Of a DNA stretch of 64,000 bases, positions 17,920 through 26,612 are shown piece by piece. The DNA lies in assembly GCF_029893635.1 (NCBI RefSeq), contig NZ_JARXYR010000002.1, positions 2,827,001-2,891,000 on the forward strand, given 5' to 3'. The stretch is from Variovorax sp. TBS-050B. Lineage in GTDB: Bacteria > Pseudomonadota > Gammaproteobacteria > Burkholderiales > Burkholderiaceae_C. The translations under genes and the position numbers were made by a program. Each line of letters begins with the position of its first letter. Position 1 is the stretch's first letter. The notes below the pieces were generated by a model. That model was given only the letters and a program-made list of their open reading frames with translations, was not told where the DNA came from and did no database searches.

Positions 17920-19296
17920 ATGAACAGGTTTGAAGAGGTGCCCAAGGTCACCGATGCCCGCGCGGCCGCGCCCGCCGCCCGCATGCCGCAGGGCGGCGGC
18001 TGGCTCGAACGCATGTTCGGCCTGGCCGAACACAACACCACGGTGCGCACCGAGGTCATCGCGGGGCTCACGACCTTCCTGACGATGGCCTACATCATCT
18101 TCGTCAATCCCTCGATCCTCGGCGACGCGGGCATGCCCAAGGGCGCGGTGTTCGTCGCCACCTGCCTGATCGCGGCGATCGGCACGCTGATCATGGGCCT
18201 GTATGCCAACTATCCGATCGCGATGGCGCCGGGCATGGGGCTCAACGCCTACTTCTCGTACGTGGTGGTGCTCGGCATGGGCTACACCTGGCAGATCGCG
18301 CTCGGGGCGGTGTTCATCTCGGGCTGCCTGTTCCTGCTGGTCACGGTCACCGGGCTGCGCGAGCTGTTCATCCAGGGCATACCGCAGTCGCTGCGAACCG
18401 CGATCACGGTCGGCATCGGCATGTTCCTCGCCCTGATCGCGCTCAAGAGCGCCGGCGTGGTGGCGGCCTCGCCCGCGACCTTCGTCACGCTCGGCAACCT
18501 GCATTCGGCGCCGGTGGTGCTCGCCACGCTGGGCTTCCTGATCATCGTGGTGCTCGACAAGCTGCGGGTGCGCGGCGCCATCCTCATCGGCATCATGGTG
18601 GTCACGGTGCTGTCGTTCTTCTTCGGCGGCAACAAGTTCCACGGCATCTTCGACGCGCCGCCGTCGATCGCGCCCACCTTCCTCGAGCTCGACATCCTCG
18701 GCGCGCTCAAGGGCGGCATCCTCAACGTGGTGCTGGTGTTCTTCCTGGTCGAGATGTTCGACGCGACCGGCACGCTGATGGGCGTGGCCAAGCGCGCCGG
18801 CCTGCTGGTGCCGGGGAAGATGGAGCGCATGAACAAGGCGCTCCTGGCCGACAGCGGCGCGATCTTCGCGGGCTCGCTGCTCGGCACCTCGAGCACCACG
18901 GCCTACGTGGAGAGCGCGGCCGGCGTGCAGGCGGGCGGGCGCACCGGGCTCACGGCGGTGGTGGTGGCGCTGCTCTTCCTGGCCTGCCTGATGATCTCGC
19001 CGCTCGCGGGCTCGGTGCCCGCCTATGCGACCGCGCCGGCGCTGCTCTTCGTGGGCTGCCTGATGCTGCGCGACCTGGTCGAGCTCGACTGGGAGGACAC
19101 GACCGAAGTGATCCCGGCCGTGGTCACCGCGCTCGCGATGCCCTTCACCTACTCGATCGCGAATGGGCTGGCCTTCGGCTTCATCACCTATGCGGTGCTC
19201 AAGCTCTTCACCGGCCGGGCACGGGAAGTGCATGCGATGGTCTGGGTGATCGCGGCGATCTTCCTCTTCAAGTTCGCCTACGTCGGCGGCCATTGA
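17920..19296 (+). CDS. NCS2-family purine permease (AzgA/PbuG-like)
   Basis: A 458-residue transporter with about 12-13 membrane helices. Motifs typical of the AzgA-like branch are FLTMAYIIFVNPSILGDAGM, PGMGLNAYF, VEMFDATGTLMGVA and SSTTAYVESAAGVQAGGRTG. This branch takes up adenine, guanine or hypoxanthine by proton symport. The ATG at 17920 has CTGGAG upstream. It follows the LysR gene and precedes the BmpA-type nucleoside ABC system, consistent with a purine-scavenging locus. The preferred purine cannot be told from sequence. Confidence 0.92.
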   Translation: MNRFEEVPKVTDARAAAPAARMPQGGGWLERMFGLAEHNTTVRTEVIAGLTTFLTMAYIIFVNPSILGDAGMPKGAVFVATCLIAAIGTLIMGLYANYPIAMAPGMGLNAYFSYVVVLGMGYTWQIALGAVFISGCLFLLVTVTGLRELFIQGIPQSLRTAITVGIGMFLALIALKSAGVVAASPATFVTLGNLHSAPVVLATLGFLIIVVLDKLRVRGAILIGIMVVTVLSFFFGGNKFHGIFDAPPSIAPTFLELDILGALKGGILNVVLVFFLVEMFDATGTLMGVAKRAGLLVPGKMERMNKALLADSGAIFAGSLLGTSSTTAYVESAAGVQAGGRTGLTAVVVALLFLACLMISPLAGSVPAYATAPALLFVGCLMLRDLVELDWEDTTEVIPAVVTALAMPFTYSIANGLAFGFITYAVLKLFTGRAREVHAMVWVIAAIFLFKFAYVGGH

Positions 19297-19392
19297 GGAC
19301 GCCCCCCGATGCGCCTTCGGCGCCTCCCCCCACTGGGGGGCGCACCCGGTGGCGCGGCAAAGCCGGTTCCACGGGTGCACTGGCGAAGACCG
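19297..19392. repeat. GC-rich palindromic intergenic repeat, family D, copy 2
   Basis: After the permease stop come stacked palindromes: GCGCCTTCGGCGC, CCCCCCACTGGGGGG and GGAACCGGC-like pairs around 19360-19372. They could end transcription of the permease. The following 60 bp upstream of the ABC ATPase ATG are more AT-rich (ACGCTATTAAACTTGTAGCT) and are the likely promoter region, though I cannot define hexamers with confidence. Confidence 0.45.
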
Positions 19393-19452
19393 GGGGCCGG
19401 GTTCCTTTGGGTACGCTATTAAACTTGTAGCTGTTTCGCACCAGGCCCCGGC

Positions 19453-20991
19453 ATGACCATCCCACGACTCCAGCTCGCCCACATCACGAAGCGCTACCCC
19501 GCGGTGGTGGCGAACAGCGACATCTCGCTGGCCGTTGCGCCCGGCGAGATCCATGCCGTGCTCGGCGAGAACGGCGCCGGCAAGTCGACGCTGATGAAGA
19601 TCATCTACGGCTCGGTCAAGCCCGACGAGGGCTCGGTCGCCTTCGATGGCCAGCCGGTGCAGCTGCGCAATCCGCAGCAGGCGCGGGCGCTGGGCATCAG
19701 CATGGTGTTCCAGCACTTCAGCCTGTTCGACACGCTCACGGTGGCCGAGAACGTCTGGCTCGGGCTCGACAAGTCGCTCTCGCTCGGCGAGGTGGCGCGC
19801 AGCATCGCGGCCAAGGCGGCCGAGTACGGGCTCGACATCGATCCGGCGCGCCCGGTGCACACGCTGTCGGTGGGCGAGATGCAGCGGGTCGAGATCATCC
19901 GCGCGCTGCTCACCAACCCCCGGCTCCTGATCCTCGACGAGCCCACCTCGGTGCTCACGCCGCAGGCCGTGGTCCGGCTCTTCGGCGTGCTCAACAAGCT
20001 GGCGTCGGAAGGCTGCAGCATCCTCTACATCAGCCACAAGCTGCACGAGATCCGCGAACTGTGCACCGCCTGCACGGTGCTGCGCGGCGGCAAGGTCACG
20101 GGCGTGTGCGACCCGCAGCAGGAGAGCAACGAGTCGCTGTCGCGGCTCATGATCGGCACCGAGCCGCCGCCGCTCACGCACCGGCCGGTGCATGCGGGCG
20201 CGGTGGCGCTCTCGGTGCAGCGCCTTTCGCTCGCGCGCGAGGACCAGTTCGGCGTCGATCTCGACGGCATCTCCTTCGAGGTGCGCGCGGGCGAGGTGGT
20301 CGGCATCGCCGGCGTCTCGGGCAACGGGCAGAAGGAGCTGCTCTATGCGCTGTCGGGCGAGGACGTGCGCGCCGAGGCCTCGATGATCCGCGTCTTCGAC
20401 AGGCCGACCGGCCGGCTGCGGCCGCGCGCGCGCCGCGCGCTCGGCCTTCACTTCGTGCCCGAGGAGCGGCTGGGCCGCGGCGCGGTGCCCACCCTCGGCT
20501 TGGCGCACAACCTGCTGCTCACGCGCGGCAACGCGGTCGGCAAGGGCGGCTGGATCCGCACCGGCGCGCTCGAAAGGCATGCGCGCGCGATCATCGAGCG
20601 CTTCCAGGTCAAGGCCGGCGGCCCGCATGCGGCGGCGCGCTCGCTCTCGGGCGGCAACCTGCAGAAATTCATCGTGGGCCGCGAGATCGACGCGAACCCC
20701 AAGCTCTTCATCGTCTCGCAGCCGACCTGGGGCGTCGACGTGGGGGCGGCCGCGCTGATCCGCGGCGAGATCCTCGCGCTGCGCGACGCGGGCTGCGCGG
20801 TGCTGGTGGTCAGCGAGGAGCTCGACGAGCTGTTCGACATCAGCGACCGCCTGCACGTGATCGCCAAGGGCCGGCTGTCGCCCTCGATCGACCGCGCGGC
20901 CGCCACGCTGCCGCAGATCGGCGAATGGATGAGCGGCCTCTGGGACCGCGACGGCGCGGCAGCAGCGGCGAAGGAGGCGGCCCATGCTTAA
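19453..20991 (+). CDS. BmpA-type nucleoside ABC transporter, duplicated ATP-binding protein (NupA/YufO-like)
   Basis: A 512-residue protein with two ATPase domains. Domain 1 is complete: Walker A GENGAGKST near residue 38, signature LSVGEMQRVEI, Walker B LLILDEPTSVLTP. Domain 2 has a degenerate Walker A (GVSGNGQKEL), signature LSGGNLQKFIVGRE and a Walker B ending VSQPTWGVD without the usual catalytic acid. This asymmetry is usual for sugar/nucleoside CUT2-type ATPases. It overlaps the next permease by 8 nt, within the operon ATPase-permease-permease-binding protein. The likely substrate is purine nucleosides, given the xdh and deaminase context. Confidence 0.93.
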   Translation: MTIPRLQLAHITKRYPAVVANSDISLAVAPGEIHAVLGENGAGKSTLMKIIYGSVKPDEGSVAFDGQPVQLRNPQQARALGISMVFQHFSLFDTLTVAENVWLGLDKSLSLGEVARSIAAKAAEYGLDIDPARPVHTLSVGEMQRVEIIRALLTNPRLLILDEPTSVLTPQAVVRLFGVLNKLASEGCSILYISHKLHEIRELCTACTVLRGGKVTGVCDPQQESNESLSRLMIGTEPPPLTHRPVHAGAVALSVQRLSLAREDQFGVDLDGISFEVRAGEVVGIAGVSGNGQKELLYALSGEDVRAEASMIRVFDRPTGRLRPRARRALGLHFVPEERLGRGAVPTLGLAHNLLLTRGNAVGKGGWIRTGALERHARAIIERFQVKAGGPHAAARSLSGGNLQKFIVGREIDANPKLFIVSQPTWGVDVGAAALIRGEILALRDAGCAVLVVSEELDELFDISDRLHVIAKGRLSPSIDRAAATLPQIGEWMSGLWDRDGAAAAAKEAAHA

Positions 20992-22129
20992 GCTCGAAGC
21001 GCGTCCGGAGCTCTCGCGCTTCTGGACCTTCGCCTCGCCGCTGCTCGCGCTGCTGATCACGGTGCTGATCGGCGTGGCGCTGTTCGCGGCGCTCGGCAAG
21101 GACCCGGTCAAGGGCCTGCTGGTGTTCTTCTACGAGCCGATCAAGAGCGGCTATGCGATCGGCGAACTCACGATCAAGGCCACGCCCCTGCTGATCATCG
21201 CGCTCGGGCTGGCGGTGTGCTTCCGCTCCAACGTCTGGAACATCGGCGCCGAGGGGCAGTTCGTGTTCGGCGCCATCGCCGCGGGCGGCGTGGCGCTGAT
21301 GGCCGACAAGACCACGGGCTCGTGGATCGTGGCGGCCATCCTGATCGCGGGCACGCTCGGCGGCATGGTGTGGGCCGGCATCGTGGCCTTCCTGCGCGAC
21401 CGCTTCAACGCCAACGAGATCCTCGTGAGCCTGATGCTGGTGTACGTGGCCACGCTGCTGCTGAGCTACATGGTGTTCGGCCCCTGGAAGGACCCGCAGG
21501 GCTACAACTTCCCGCAGTCCAAGACCTTCGAGGCGGTGACGCAGATCCCGCGGCTCTTCAAGGGCTCGCGCGTGAGCATCGGGCTGATCATCGCGCTGGT
21601 CGGCGTGGGCGCGCTCTGGGTCTTCCTGTTCCGCACGCGCGCGGGCTTCGCGCAGCAGGTGGGCGGGCTCGCCCCCGCGGCGGCGCGCTACGCGGGCTTC
21701 TCGGCGCGGCGCGCGGTGTGGACCGCACTGCTGGTCTCGGGCGGCGCGGCCGGCCTCGCGGGCGCGCTCGAAGTGGCCGGCCCGCTCGGCCAGCTCACGC
21801 CCTACGTCCCGGCCGGCTACGGCTTCGCGGCGATCATCGTGGCCTTCGTCGGCCGGCTGCATCCGGTCGGCATGGTCTTCTCGGCCATCCTCATGAGCAT
21901 GTTCTACATCGGCGGCGAACTCGCGCAATCGCGCCTCGGCCTGCCCAAGTCACTCACCGGCGTGTTCCAGGGCCTGCTGCTGTTCACCCTGCTGGCCTGC
22001 GACACGCTGATCGCCTACCGCATCCGCGGCAAGTCGGCCGCCAAGGCTGCGGGCATGACGACGGCCTCGCTGCAGGCCAGCACGCCTGTGGTTGCGCCTG
22101 CTGCGGGTGCTGGCGACGGAGGGCGGTGA
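20984..22129 (+). CDS. Nucleoside ABC transporter permease 1 (BPD_transp_2)
   Basis: A 381-residue permease with about nine or ten helices. It contains the BPD_transp_2 core ATPLLIIALGLAVCFRSNVW followed by NIGAEGQF, FNANEILVSLMLVYVA and LAGALEVAGPLGQLTPYVPAGYG. The start ATG overlaps the ATPase stop, with an AAGGAGG site inside the ATPase gene, indicating translational coupling. The Ala-rich C-terminal tail (about 25 residues) ends just before a family A repeat, which separates it from permease 2; such genes are usually adjacent in BmpA operons. Confidence 0.92.
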   Translation: MLKLEARPELSRFWTFASPLLALLITVLIGVALFAALGKDPVKGLLVFFYEPIKSGYAIGELTIKATPLLIIALGLAVCFRSNVWNIGAEGQFVFGAIAAGGVALMADKTTGSWIVAAILIAGTLGGMVWAGIVAFLRDRFNANEILVSLMLVYVATLLLSYMVFGPWKDPQGYNFPQSKTFEAVTQIPRLFKGSRVSIGLIIALVGVGALWVFLFRTRAGFAQQVGGLAPAAARYAGFSARRAVWTALLVSGGAAGLAGALEVAGPLGQLTPYVPAGYGFAAIIVAFVGRLHPVGMVFSAILMSMFYIGGELAQSRLGLPKSLTGVFQGLLLFTLLACDTLIAYRIRGKSAAKAAGMTTASLQASTPVVAPAAGAGDGGR

Positions 22130-22150
22130 GCATGACCCGTTGTTGTTCTT

Positions 22151-22402
22151 CGGGGCGCGCTCCCGCCGACGGCGGGCTCCCCTCCGCGAATGTCCCGCGG
22201 CCTGCGGCCTCCTCCTTTATTTCGCTGCGGGGAGCCCACCGTCGGCGGGAGCCAGCAGAGCACTGGTTGATCGGCCGCAAACCACGAGCGTGCCCCGTGC
22301 ACAGGGCACCGGGTGCTCCCCGCAGCGAAATAAAGGAAGAGCCGAAGGCGGGGGACATTCGCGGAGGGGAGTACCCGGTGTCCTGTGCACGCGCCCTGAA
22401 CG
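22151..22402 (+). repeat. Twin-hairpin repeat, family A, copy 3 (inside the nucleoside ABC operon)
   Basis: Fills most of the 316-nt gap between permeases 1 and 2. Hairpin B arms are 22159-22182 and 22229-22252; hairpin A arms are 22297-22321 and 22366-22390. It is in the same orientation as copy 2 and nearly identical to it. Because the flanking genes are expected to be co-transcribed, this copy should exist as RNA. Compared with copies 1 and 2, a few changes are at paired positions (TGG-to-TGT in the A stem; an AAGGAAGAG variant of AAGGAGGAG in the loop). Confidence 0.9.
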
Positions 22403-22445
22403 ACCGTGCCGAGCCCCACCCCCAAGGCAACCGGAAAGACTGACC

Positions 22446-23366
22446 ATGGAAAGCTACGCACTCCTTCTGGGCTCGACGCTGAGCGCAGGCACGGTCCTCG
22501 CGATCGCCGCACTGGGCCTGCTCATCAACGAGAAGGCCGGCATCGTCAACCTCGGCGCCGAGGGCATGATGCTCTGTGCCGCCATCGCGGGCTTTGCCAC
22601 CGTCGTGACCACGCACAACCCCTGGCTCGGCTTCCTCGCGGGCATGGCCGCGGGCGCGCTGCTCGCCGCCTTCTTCGGCGTGCTCGTGATCTGGCTCAAC
22701 ACCAACCAGTACGCCACCGGCCTTGCGCTCAGCCTCTTCGGCGTCGGCTTCTCGGCCTTCGTCGGCATCAACTTCGTGCAGGCGCGGCTGCCCGAGAGCA
22801 GCGCCTACGCGATCCCGCTGCTGGCCGACATTCCCGTCGTCGGCCCCGCGCTGTTCCGGCATCACCCCATGGTGTATGGCGCGGTGCTGCTGACCGTCGG
22901 CCTGATCTGGTTCCTCTACCGCACGCGCGCCGGCCTCGTGCTGCGCTCCGTCGGCGAATCGCCCGAGTCGGCGCATGCGCTCGGCTACCCGGTGCGGCGC
23001 ATCCGCTTCCTCGCCGTGATCGCGGGCGGCGCGCTCTGCGGGCTCGCGGGTGCGTATCTCTCCACCGTCTACACCCCGCTGTGGGTCGAGGGCATGGTCG
23101 CGGGCCGCGGCTGGATCGCCCTCGCGCTCACCACCTTCGCCACCTGGCGGCCGATGCGCGTGCTGCTCGGGGCGTACCTGTTCGGCGGCGTCTCGATGCT
23201 CGGCTTCCACCTGCAGAGCAGCGGCGTCAACGTGCCGGCGCAGTTCCTCAGCATGCTGCAGTACATCGCGCCGATCGTGGTGCTCGCGCTGATCTCGCGC
23301 AACCCGGCGTTCATCCGCATCAACATGCCCGCTTCCATCGGAAAGCCGTTCTACCCCGGTTCATAA
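22446..23366 (+). CDS. Nucleoside ABC transporter permease 2 (BPD_transp_2)
   Basis: A 306-residue permease with about eight to nine helices. It includes the family core AALGLLINEKAGIVNLGAEG, TNQYATGLALSLFGVG and LAGAYLSTVYTPLWVEGMVAG. It would pair with permease 1 to form the channel. The ATG at 22446 gives MESYALLLGSTLSAGTVLAI. The binding-protein gene follows after 49 nt. Confidence 0.92.
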   Translation: MESYALLLGSTLSAGTVLAIAALGLLINEKAGIVNLGAEGMMLCAAIAGFATVVTTHNPWLGFLAGMAAGALLAAFFGVLVIWLNTNQYATGLALSLFGVGFSAFVGINFVQARLPESSAYAIPLLADIPVVGPALFRHHPMVYGAVLLTVGLIWFLYRTRAGLVLRSVGESPESAHALGYPVRRIRFLAVIAGGALCGLAGAYLSTVYTPLWVEGMVAGRGWIALALTTFATWRPMRVLLGAYLFGGVSMLGFHLQSSGVNVPAQFLSMLQYIAPIVVLALISRNPAFIRINMPASIGKPFYPGS

Positions 23367-23415
23367 TCTCGCGTCCCGTTTCCCGCCAACCGTCCTTTTT
23401 TCGAGGATTTCGACA

Positions 23416-24588
23416 ATGAACGACCTGAACAAGCGCTCCCTGCTCAAGCTCGCCGCCCTGACCGCGGTGGCTTCGGCAGCCCTGATCGGCTGCGGCAAGA
23501 AGGAGGAGCCCGCGGCACCGGCCGCAGCGCCCGCGCCGGCACCGGCCCCCGCGGCCGCCGCGCCCGCCCCGGCAGCGCCGCTCAACATCGCATTCGCCTA
23601 CATCGGCCCGGTCGGCGACGGCGGCTGGACCTTCGCGCACGACAACGGCCGCAAGGCGCTCGAGAAGGAATTCGGCGACAAGATCAAGACCACCTTCGTC
23701 GAGAGCGTGCCCGAGGGCGCCGACGCCGAGCGCGTGTTCCGCGACATGGTCGGGCAGGGCAACAAGCTGATCTTCGGCACCACCTTCGGCTACATGGAGC
23801 CGATGCTCAAGGTCGCCAACGACACGAAGGACGTGAAGTTCGAGCATGCCACCGGCTACAAGACCGCCGAGAACATGCGCACCTACGACAGCCGCACCTA
23901 CGAAGGCGCCTACATGGCCGGCATCATCGCGGGCGCGATGACCAAGAGCAACACGCTCGGCGTCGTCGGCTCGGTGCCGATCCCCGAGGTGCTGCGCAAC
24001 ATCAACAGCTTCACGCTCGGTGCGCAGTCGGTCAATCCGAAGATCACGACCAAGGTCGTCTGGGTGAACGAATGGTTCAGCCCGCCGAAGGAGACCGAGG
24101 CCGCCACCGCGCTGATCAACGGCGGCGCCGACATCCTGTTCCAGAACACCGACTCGCCGGCCGTGCTCAAGACCGCGCAGGAGAAGGGCAAGCGCGCCTT
24201 CGGCTGGGATTCCGACATGACCGCCTACGGCCCCAAGGCCCACCTCGCCTCGGCCACGATCAACTGGGCGCCGTACTACATCAAGGCCACCCAGGACGCG
24301 CTCGACGGCAAGTGGACCACCGGCCAGAGCTGGTGGGGCGTGAAGGAAGGCGCGATCGACATCGTCTCGATCGCCGAGGACGTGCCGGCCGAGGCCAAGG
24401 CCAAGGTCGAGGAAGTCAAGAAGGGCCTGAAGGACGGCAGCTTCGCGATCTGGAAGGGCCCGATCCTCGGCCAGGACGGCAAGGAAGTGGTCGCGAAGGA
24501 CGCGGTCGCGGACGACAAGTTCCTCTCTGGCGTGAACTTCTACGTCAAGGGCGTCGAAGGCAAGGTGCCGGGCGGGGACAAGAAGTAA
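23416..24588 (+). CDS. BmpA-family nucleoside-binding lipoprotein
   Basis: A 390-residue substrate-binding lipoprotein. The lipobox LIGC places the lipidated Cys at residue 26, followed by an Ala/Pro-rich tether (about residues 31-55), then the BmpA/PBP1-ABC domain (LNIAFAYIGPVGDGGWTFAH, ESVPEGADAERV, FGTTFGYMEPML). It would present purine nucleosides to the permeases upstream. It ends the operon and is followed by a clear hairpin terminator at 24622. A paralogue lacking the tether lies at 41226. Confidence 0.93.
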   Translation: MNDLNKRSLLKLAALTAVASAALIGCGKKEEPAAPAAAPAPAPAPAAAAPAPAAPLNIAFAYIGPVGDGGWTFAHDNGRKALEKEFGDKIKTTFVESVPEGADAERVFRDMVGQGNKLIFGTTFGYMEPMLKVANDTKDVKFEHATGYKTAENMRTYDSRTYEGAYMAGIIAGAMTKSNTLGVVGSVPIPEVLRNINSFTLGAQSVNPKITTKVVWVNEWFSPPKETEAATALINGGADILFQNTDSPAVLKTAQEKGKRAFGWDSDMTAYGPKAHLASATINWAPYYIKATQDALDGKWTTGQSWWGVKEGAIDIVSIAEDVPAEAKAKVEEVKKGLKDGSFAIWKGPILGQDGKEVVAKDAVADDKFLSGVNFYVKGVEGKVPGGDKK

Positions 24589-24621
24589 GCCGGACGGATC
24601 GCTTCGGCGACGCATGCGAGG

Positions 24622-24646
24622 AGGGCCGCGCACGAGCGGCCCTTTT
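24622..24646 (+). terminator. Intrinsic terminator of the nucleoside ABC operon
   Basis: AGGGCCGC / GCGGCCCT, a perfect 8-bp stem with a 6-nt loop, followed by TTTT, 34 nt after the BmpA stop. Confidence 0.8.
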
Positions 24647-24689
24647 CCCTTCTGCGGCATGCTCTAGCCGCCGCACTAGACGGGCCGAG

Positions 24690-24711
24690 GTCCCGATGGA
24701 AACATCGGGAC
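24690..24711. other. Perfect 9-bp hairpin with a GAAA tetraloop
   Basis: GTCCCGATG-GAAA-CATCGGGAC in the 334-nt gap between the BmpA terminator and the membrane-protein gene. On the plus strand the loop is a GNRA tetraloop; there is no T-run after it, so it does not look like a terminator. The rest of the gap holds no gene I can support, though plus-strand codons from about 24785 (KPTVRQFTNCNF) read like the start of a small protein that then degenerates. Confidence 0.4.
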
Positions 24712-24922
24712 ATGCCGAAGGATCGCGCTGCACGGGCTTGGTGCGAAGCCTTCCGTAGCCTTGGCTCGTCCGAGAGCGAATCGTGGTACAGCGAAGGCTA
24801 AGCCTAAGCCTACGGTCAGACAGTTCACCAACTGTAATTTCAAGGCGGTCGTCGCTGAGGCCGCCATCGAGGCGCTCCAGAGCCATCGCGCGAGGCGTTG
24901 CTGTCTGAGATTTACGAGCGAG

Positions 24923-25510
24923 CTAGGACTTCGTTGCTTCCTGCTCAATGCGGCAAGAGCAGCCTGGTTCGTCTGGCGCTGCCATACGCTGATACAACTC
25001 GTACATAGTCGAGATGCGGAATACATGGAGGGCGATTGCCACGATCGATGTAAGGGCGTAGAGAAAGACGGCGTAGCAGAACGCGCCCCATGCCAAGTTG
25101 GCAATGGGCAGGGCACTGGCGATGTAGTCGGGCAGATTTGCCTGGAACCACATGCCCTTTGTCACGATAGCGAGAACGAGAGCTGCGACTTGGACCAGGA
25201 TGAAGTGGACGAACGTCGCGCACAGCTCTCGGTAAACGGTCGGTCGAACGGCATTTTCCTCTTCCGCAGCGAGCGACGCGATGAACCGAGCGTCGCCAAA
25301 GGAGACGAAGATTGCGAAGCCTCCGAGGGTGAATCCAAGCAGATTTGGTAGCACGCTGATCACGGTGTCCCACCAATTTGGCGCGCTCCAAGTTCCCCAG
25401 CATAAAGGAGCAATCAGTAGAGCGACGTAAAGGTATGGCGAGCGGAGCAGTGCTCCGGAACCGCCATAGGCCACCCAGAAACGCTTGAAGATCGGGCTCG
25501 GTTTAGCCAA
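24923..25510 (-). CDS. Small multi-pass membrane protein of unknown function, partner of DUF4747
   Basis: A 195-residue protein I do not recognise. It has about four to five hydrophobic segments: residues 27-43, 50-72 (LPNLLGFTLGGFAIFVSFGD), 94-117 and 128-163, with a basic, Cys-containing tail. The start is a TTG at 25510, with GGAG six nt upstream that overlaps the end of the DUF4747 gene. The 12-nt spacing implies one transcript and probably coupled translation. Base composition is visibly less GC-rich than neighbouring operons, suggesting horizontal acquisition. A role as a membrane effector or anchor for the DUF4747 protein is only an inference. Confidence 0.75.
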   Translation of the reverse strand: MAKPSPIFKRFWVAYGGSGALLRSPYLYVALLIAPLCWGTWSAPNWWDTVISVLPNLLGFTLGGFAIFVSFGDARFIASLAAEEENAVRPTVYRELCATFVHFILVQVAALVLAIVTKGMWFQANLPDYIASALPIANLAWGAFCYAVFLYALTSIVAIALHVFRISTMYELYQRMAAPDEPGCSCRIEQEATKS

Positions 25511-25522
25511 GGGAGTCTCCGG

Positions 25523-26383
25523 TTACCCCGCGGCAGCCCGTCGCACGACATCCGCGGCGGTCTCAATGTTCGTGTCGACGAACTCGTACCTTTGCAATGG
25601 GCGGTCCTTGGTCGAGTCCTCTATCGGGAGGCCATCGGCCGTTCTCCCGCGACCATAGACGATACCGTTGTTCGCGGCCACAGATGCCATCTCCCTTGTC
25701 TCAGCATCTGGCTCCAAGGTCTGGTTTCGCGCATGAACCAGCTCAAGCTTGGCTTTCGTCGTCTTCTGCTCTTCAAGCTTTCGAAGCCAGCGCTCTTCCG
25801 CGCTCTCGCCTGAATCAGGATTGGGTCGAACTAGCTCGATCCTCAAGTACTCGAGGCCAGGGAGATTGAGGATCTCGTCGACGGAAGTCCTCTCGGGAAC
25901 AGCTGTAATGCTGATTTCAGGGAAATCGTGCGCCAGTGCCGTGGCCTTCAGGAGAGTTTCGAGGAAGCGCACTGCGGTGGCGGGGGCAAGTGAGTTCGTT
26001 TGATCGCGAGACACGTACCAGAGTTGGTGACGGCGCGCATTGAAGACGAATGGAATCCGCTGTAGGTGTGGTAACAGGTGGCCCGGGATGTTGATTGACT
26101 CAACGTCCTGCTCCGTTGCGGGCTCTTTCCTCTCGACGTTGAACCAGGGCTGGTCTGGGTCCAGCTTCACAAACCTATAGAACTCGCCCGACAGCAGAAC
26201 GTCTTTGCCCTGTTGCTCGGGCCGATAGAGCGTGCCAAGCAGTACGCCGTGCAGTGATCCCATTCGTACGATCAGCCGTCGTCGAAACGCCTTCTGCAAC
26301 AGTTCGACGTAGCGCTCCGTCGGGTGTGGAGCATGCATAGCAATGTTTATCGCGGCCAGCGTAATCCTGCGGTCCTTTGGCAC
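25523..26383 (-). CDS. DUF4747 family protein
   Basis: A 286-residue cytoplasmic protein that by recall matches the DUF4747 family: an N-terminal RRITLAAINIAMHAPHPTER segment, a middle PWFNVERKEPATEQDVESI with INIPGHLLPHLQRIPFVFN, the central LRIELVRPNPDS, a charged helix (EERWLRKLEEQKTTKAKLEL) and the C-terminal NGIVYGRGRTADGLPIEDST. Function is unknown. The start is GTG at 26383 with GGAGGG four nt upstream; no suitable ATG precedes it. It is the first gene of a two-gene unit with the membrane protein. Lower GC content and weak start codons mark it as accessory DNA. A conflict or defence role is possible but not shown. Confidence 0.75.
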   Translation of the reverse strand: MPKDRRITLAAINIAMHAPHPTERYVELLQKAFRRRLIVRMGSLHGVLLGTLYRPEQQGKDVLLSGEFYRFVKLDPDQPWFNVERKEPATEQDVESINIPGHLLPHLQRIPFVFNARRHQLWYVSRDQTNSLAPATAVRFLETLLKATALAHDFPEISITAVPERTSVDEILNLPGLEYLRIELVRPNPDSGESAEERWLRKLEEQKTTKAKLELVHARNQTLEPDAETREMASVAANNGIVYGRGRTADGLPIEDSTKDRPLQRYEFVDTNIETAADVVRRAAAG

Positions 26384-26612
26384 GTATCCCTCCGGTTAAG
26401 AATTGTTTTGCCAGGATGGTAATCGAGCACGATGGATCTCGTCGCAGTGCCTTGAGGTGCTTTTTCGGACGGATGCGCAATTACCTCAGGCAACGCAGTC
26501 CAAGCCGAGAAGGCGAGCGAGTCAGGCTGTGTCACGGCGGACGGACGACGAGCCTCGGATGGTCAAACCGTCCGCATTTTGCAGAAGCGATATACCAGAT
26601 TGAACTCGTCGG
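26384..26612. other. Promoter-bearing gap upstream of the DUF4747 module
   Basis: 229 nt between the DUF4747 start and the stop of the next LysR gene, less GC-rich than average. It holds an inverted repeat TGAGGT...ACCTCA (about 26453-26489). No gene is supported. The DUF4747 promoter must lie here, but I cannot assign its hexamers. Confidence 0.4.

Noticed and set aside
17716..21111. Very long minus-strand open frame opposite the LysR, NCS2 permease and ABC ATPase genes
   Set aside because: Composition is dominated by Arg, His, Ala and Glu as in antisense frames of GC-rich genes, and the plus strand has recognisable genes throughout.
24676..25351. Open frames on either strand between the BmpA terminator and the membrane-protein gene
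   Set aside because: No complete protein with a credible start and family resemblance; only a short plus-strand segment near 24785 looks protein-like.
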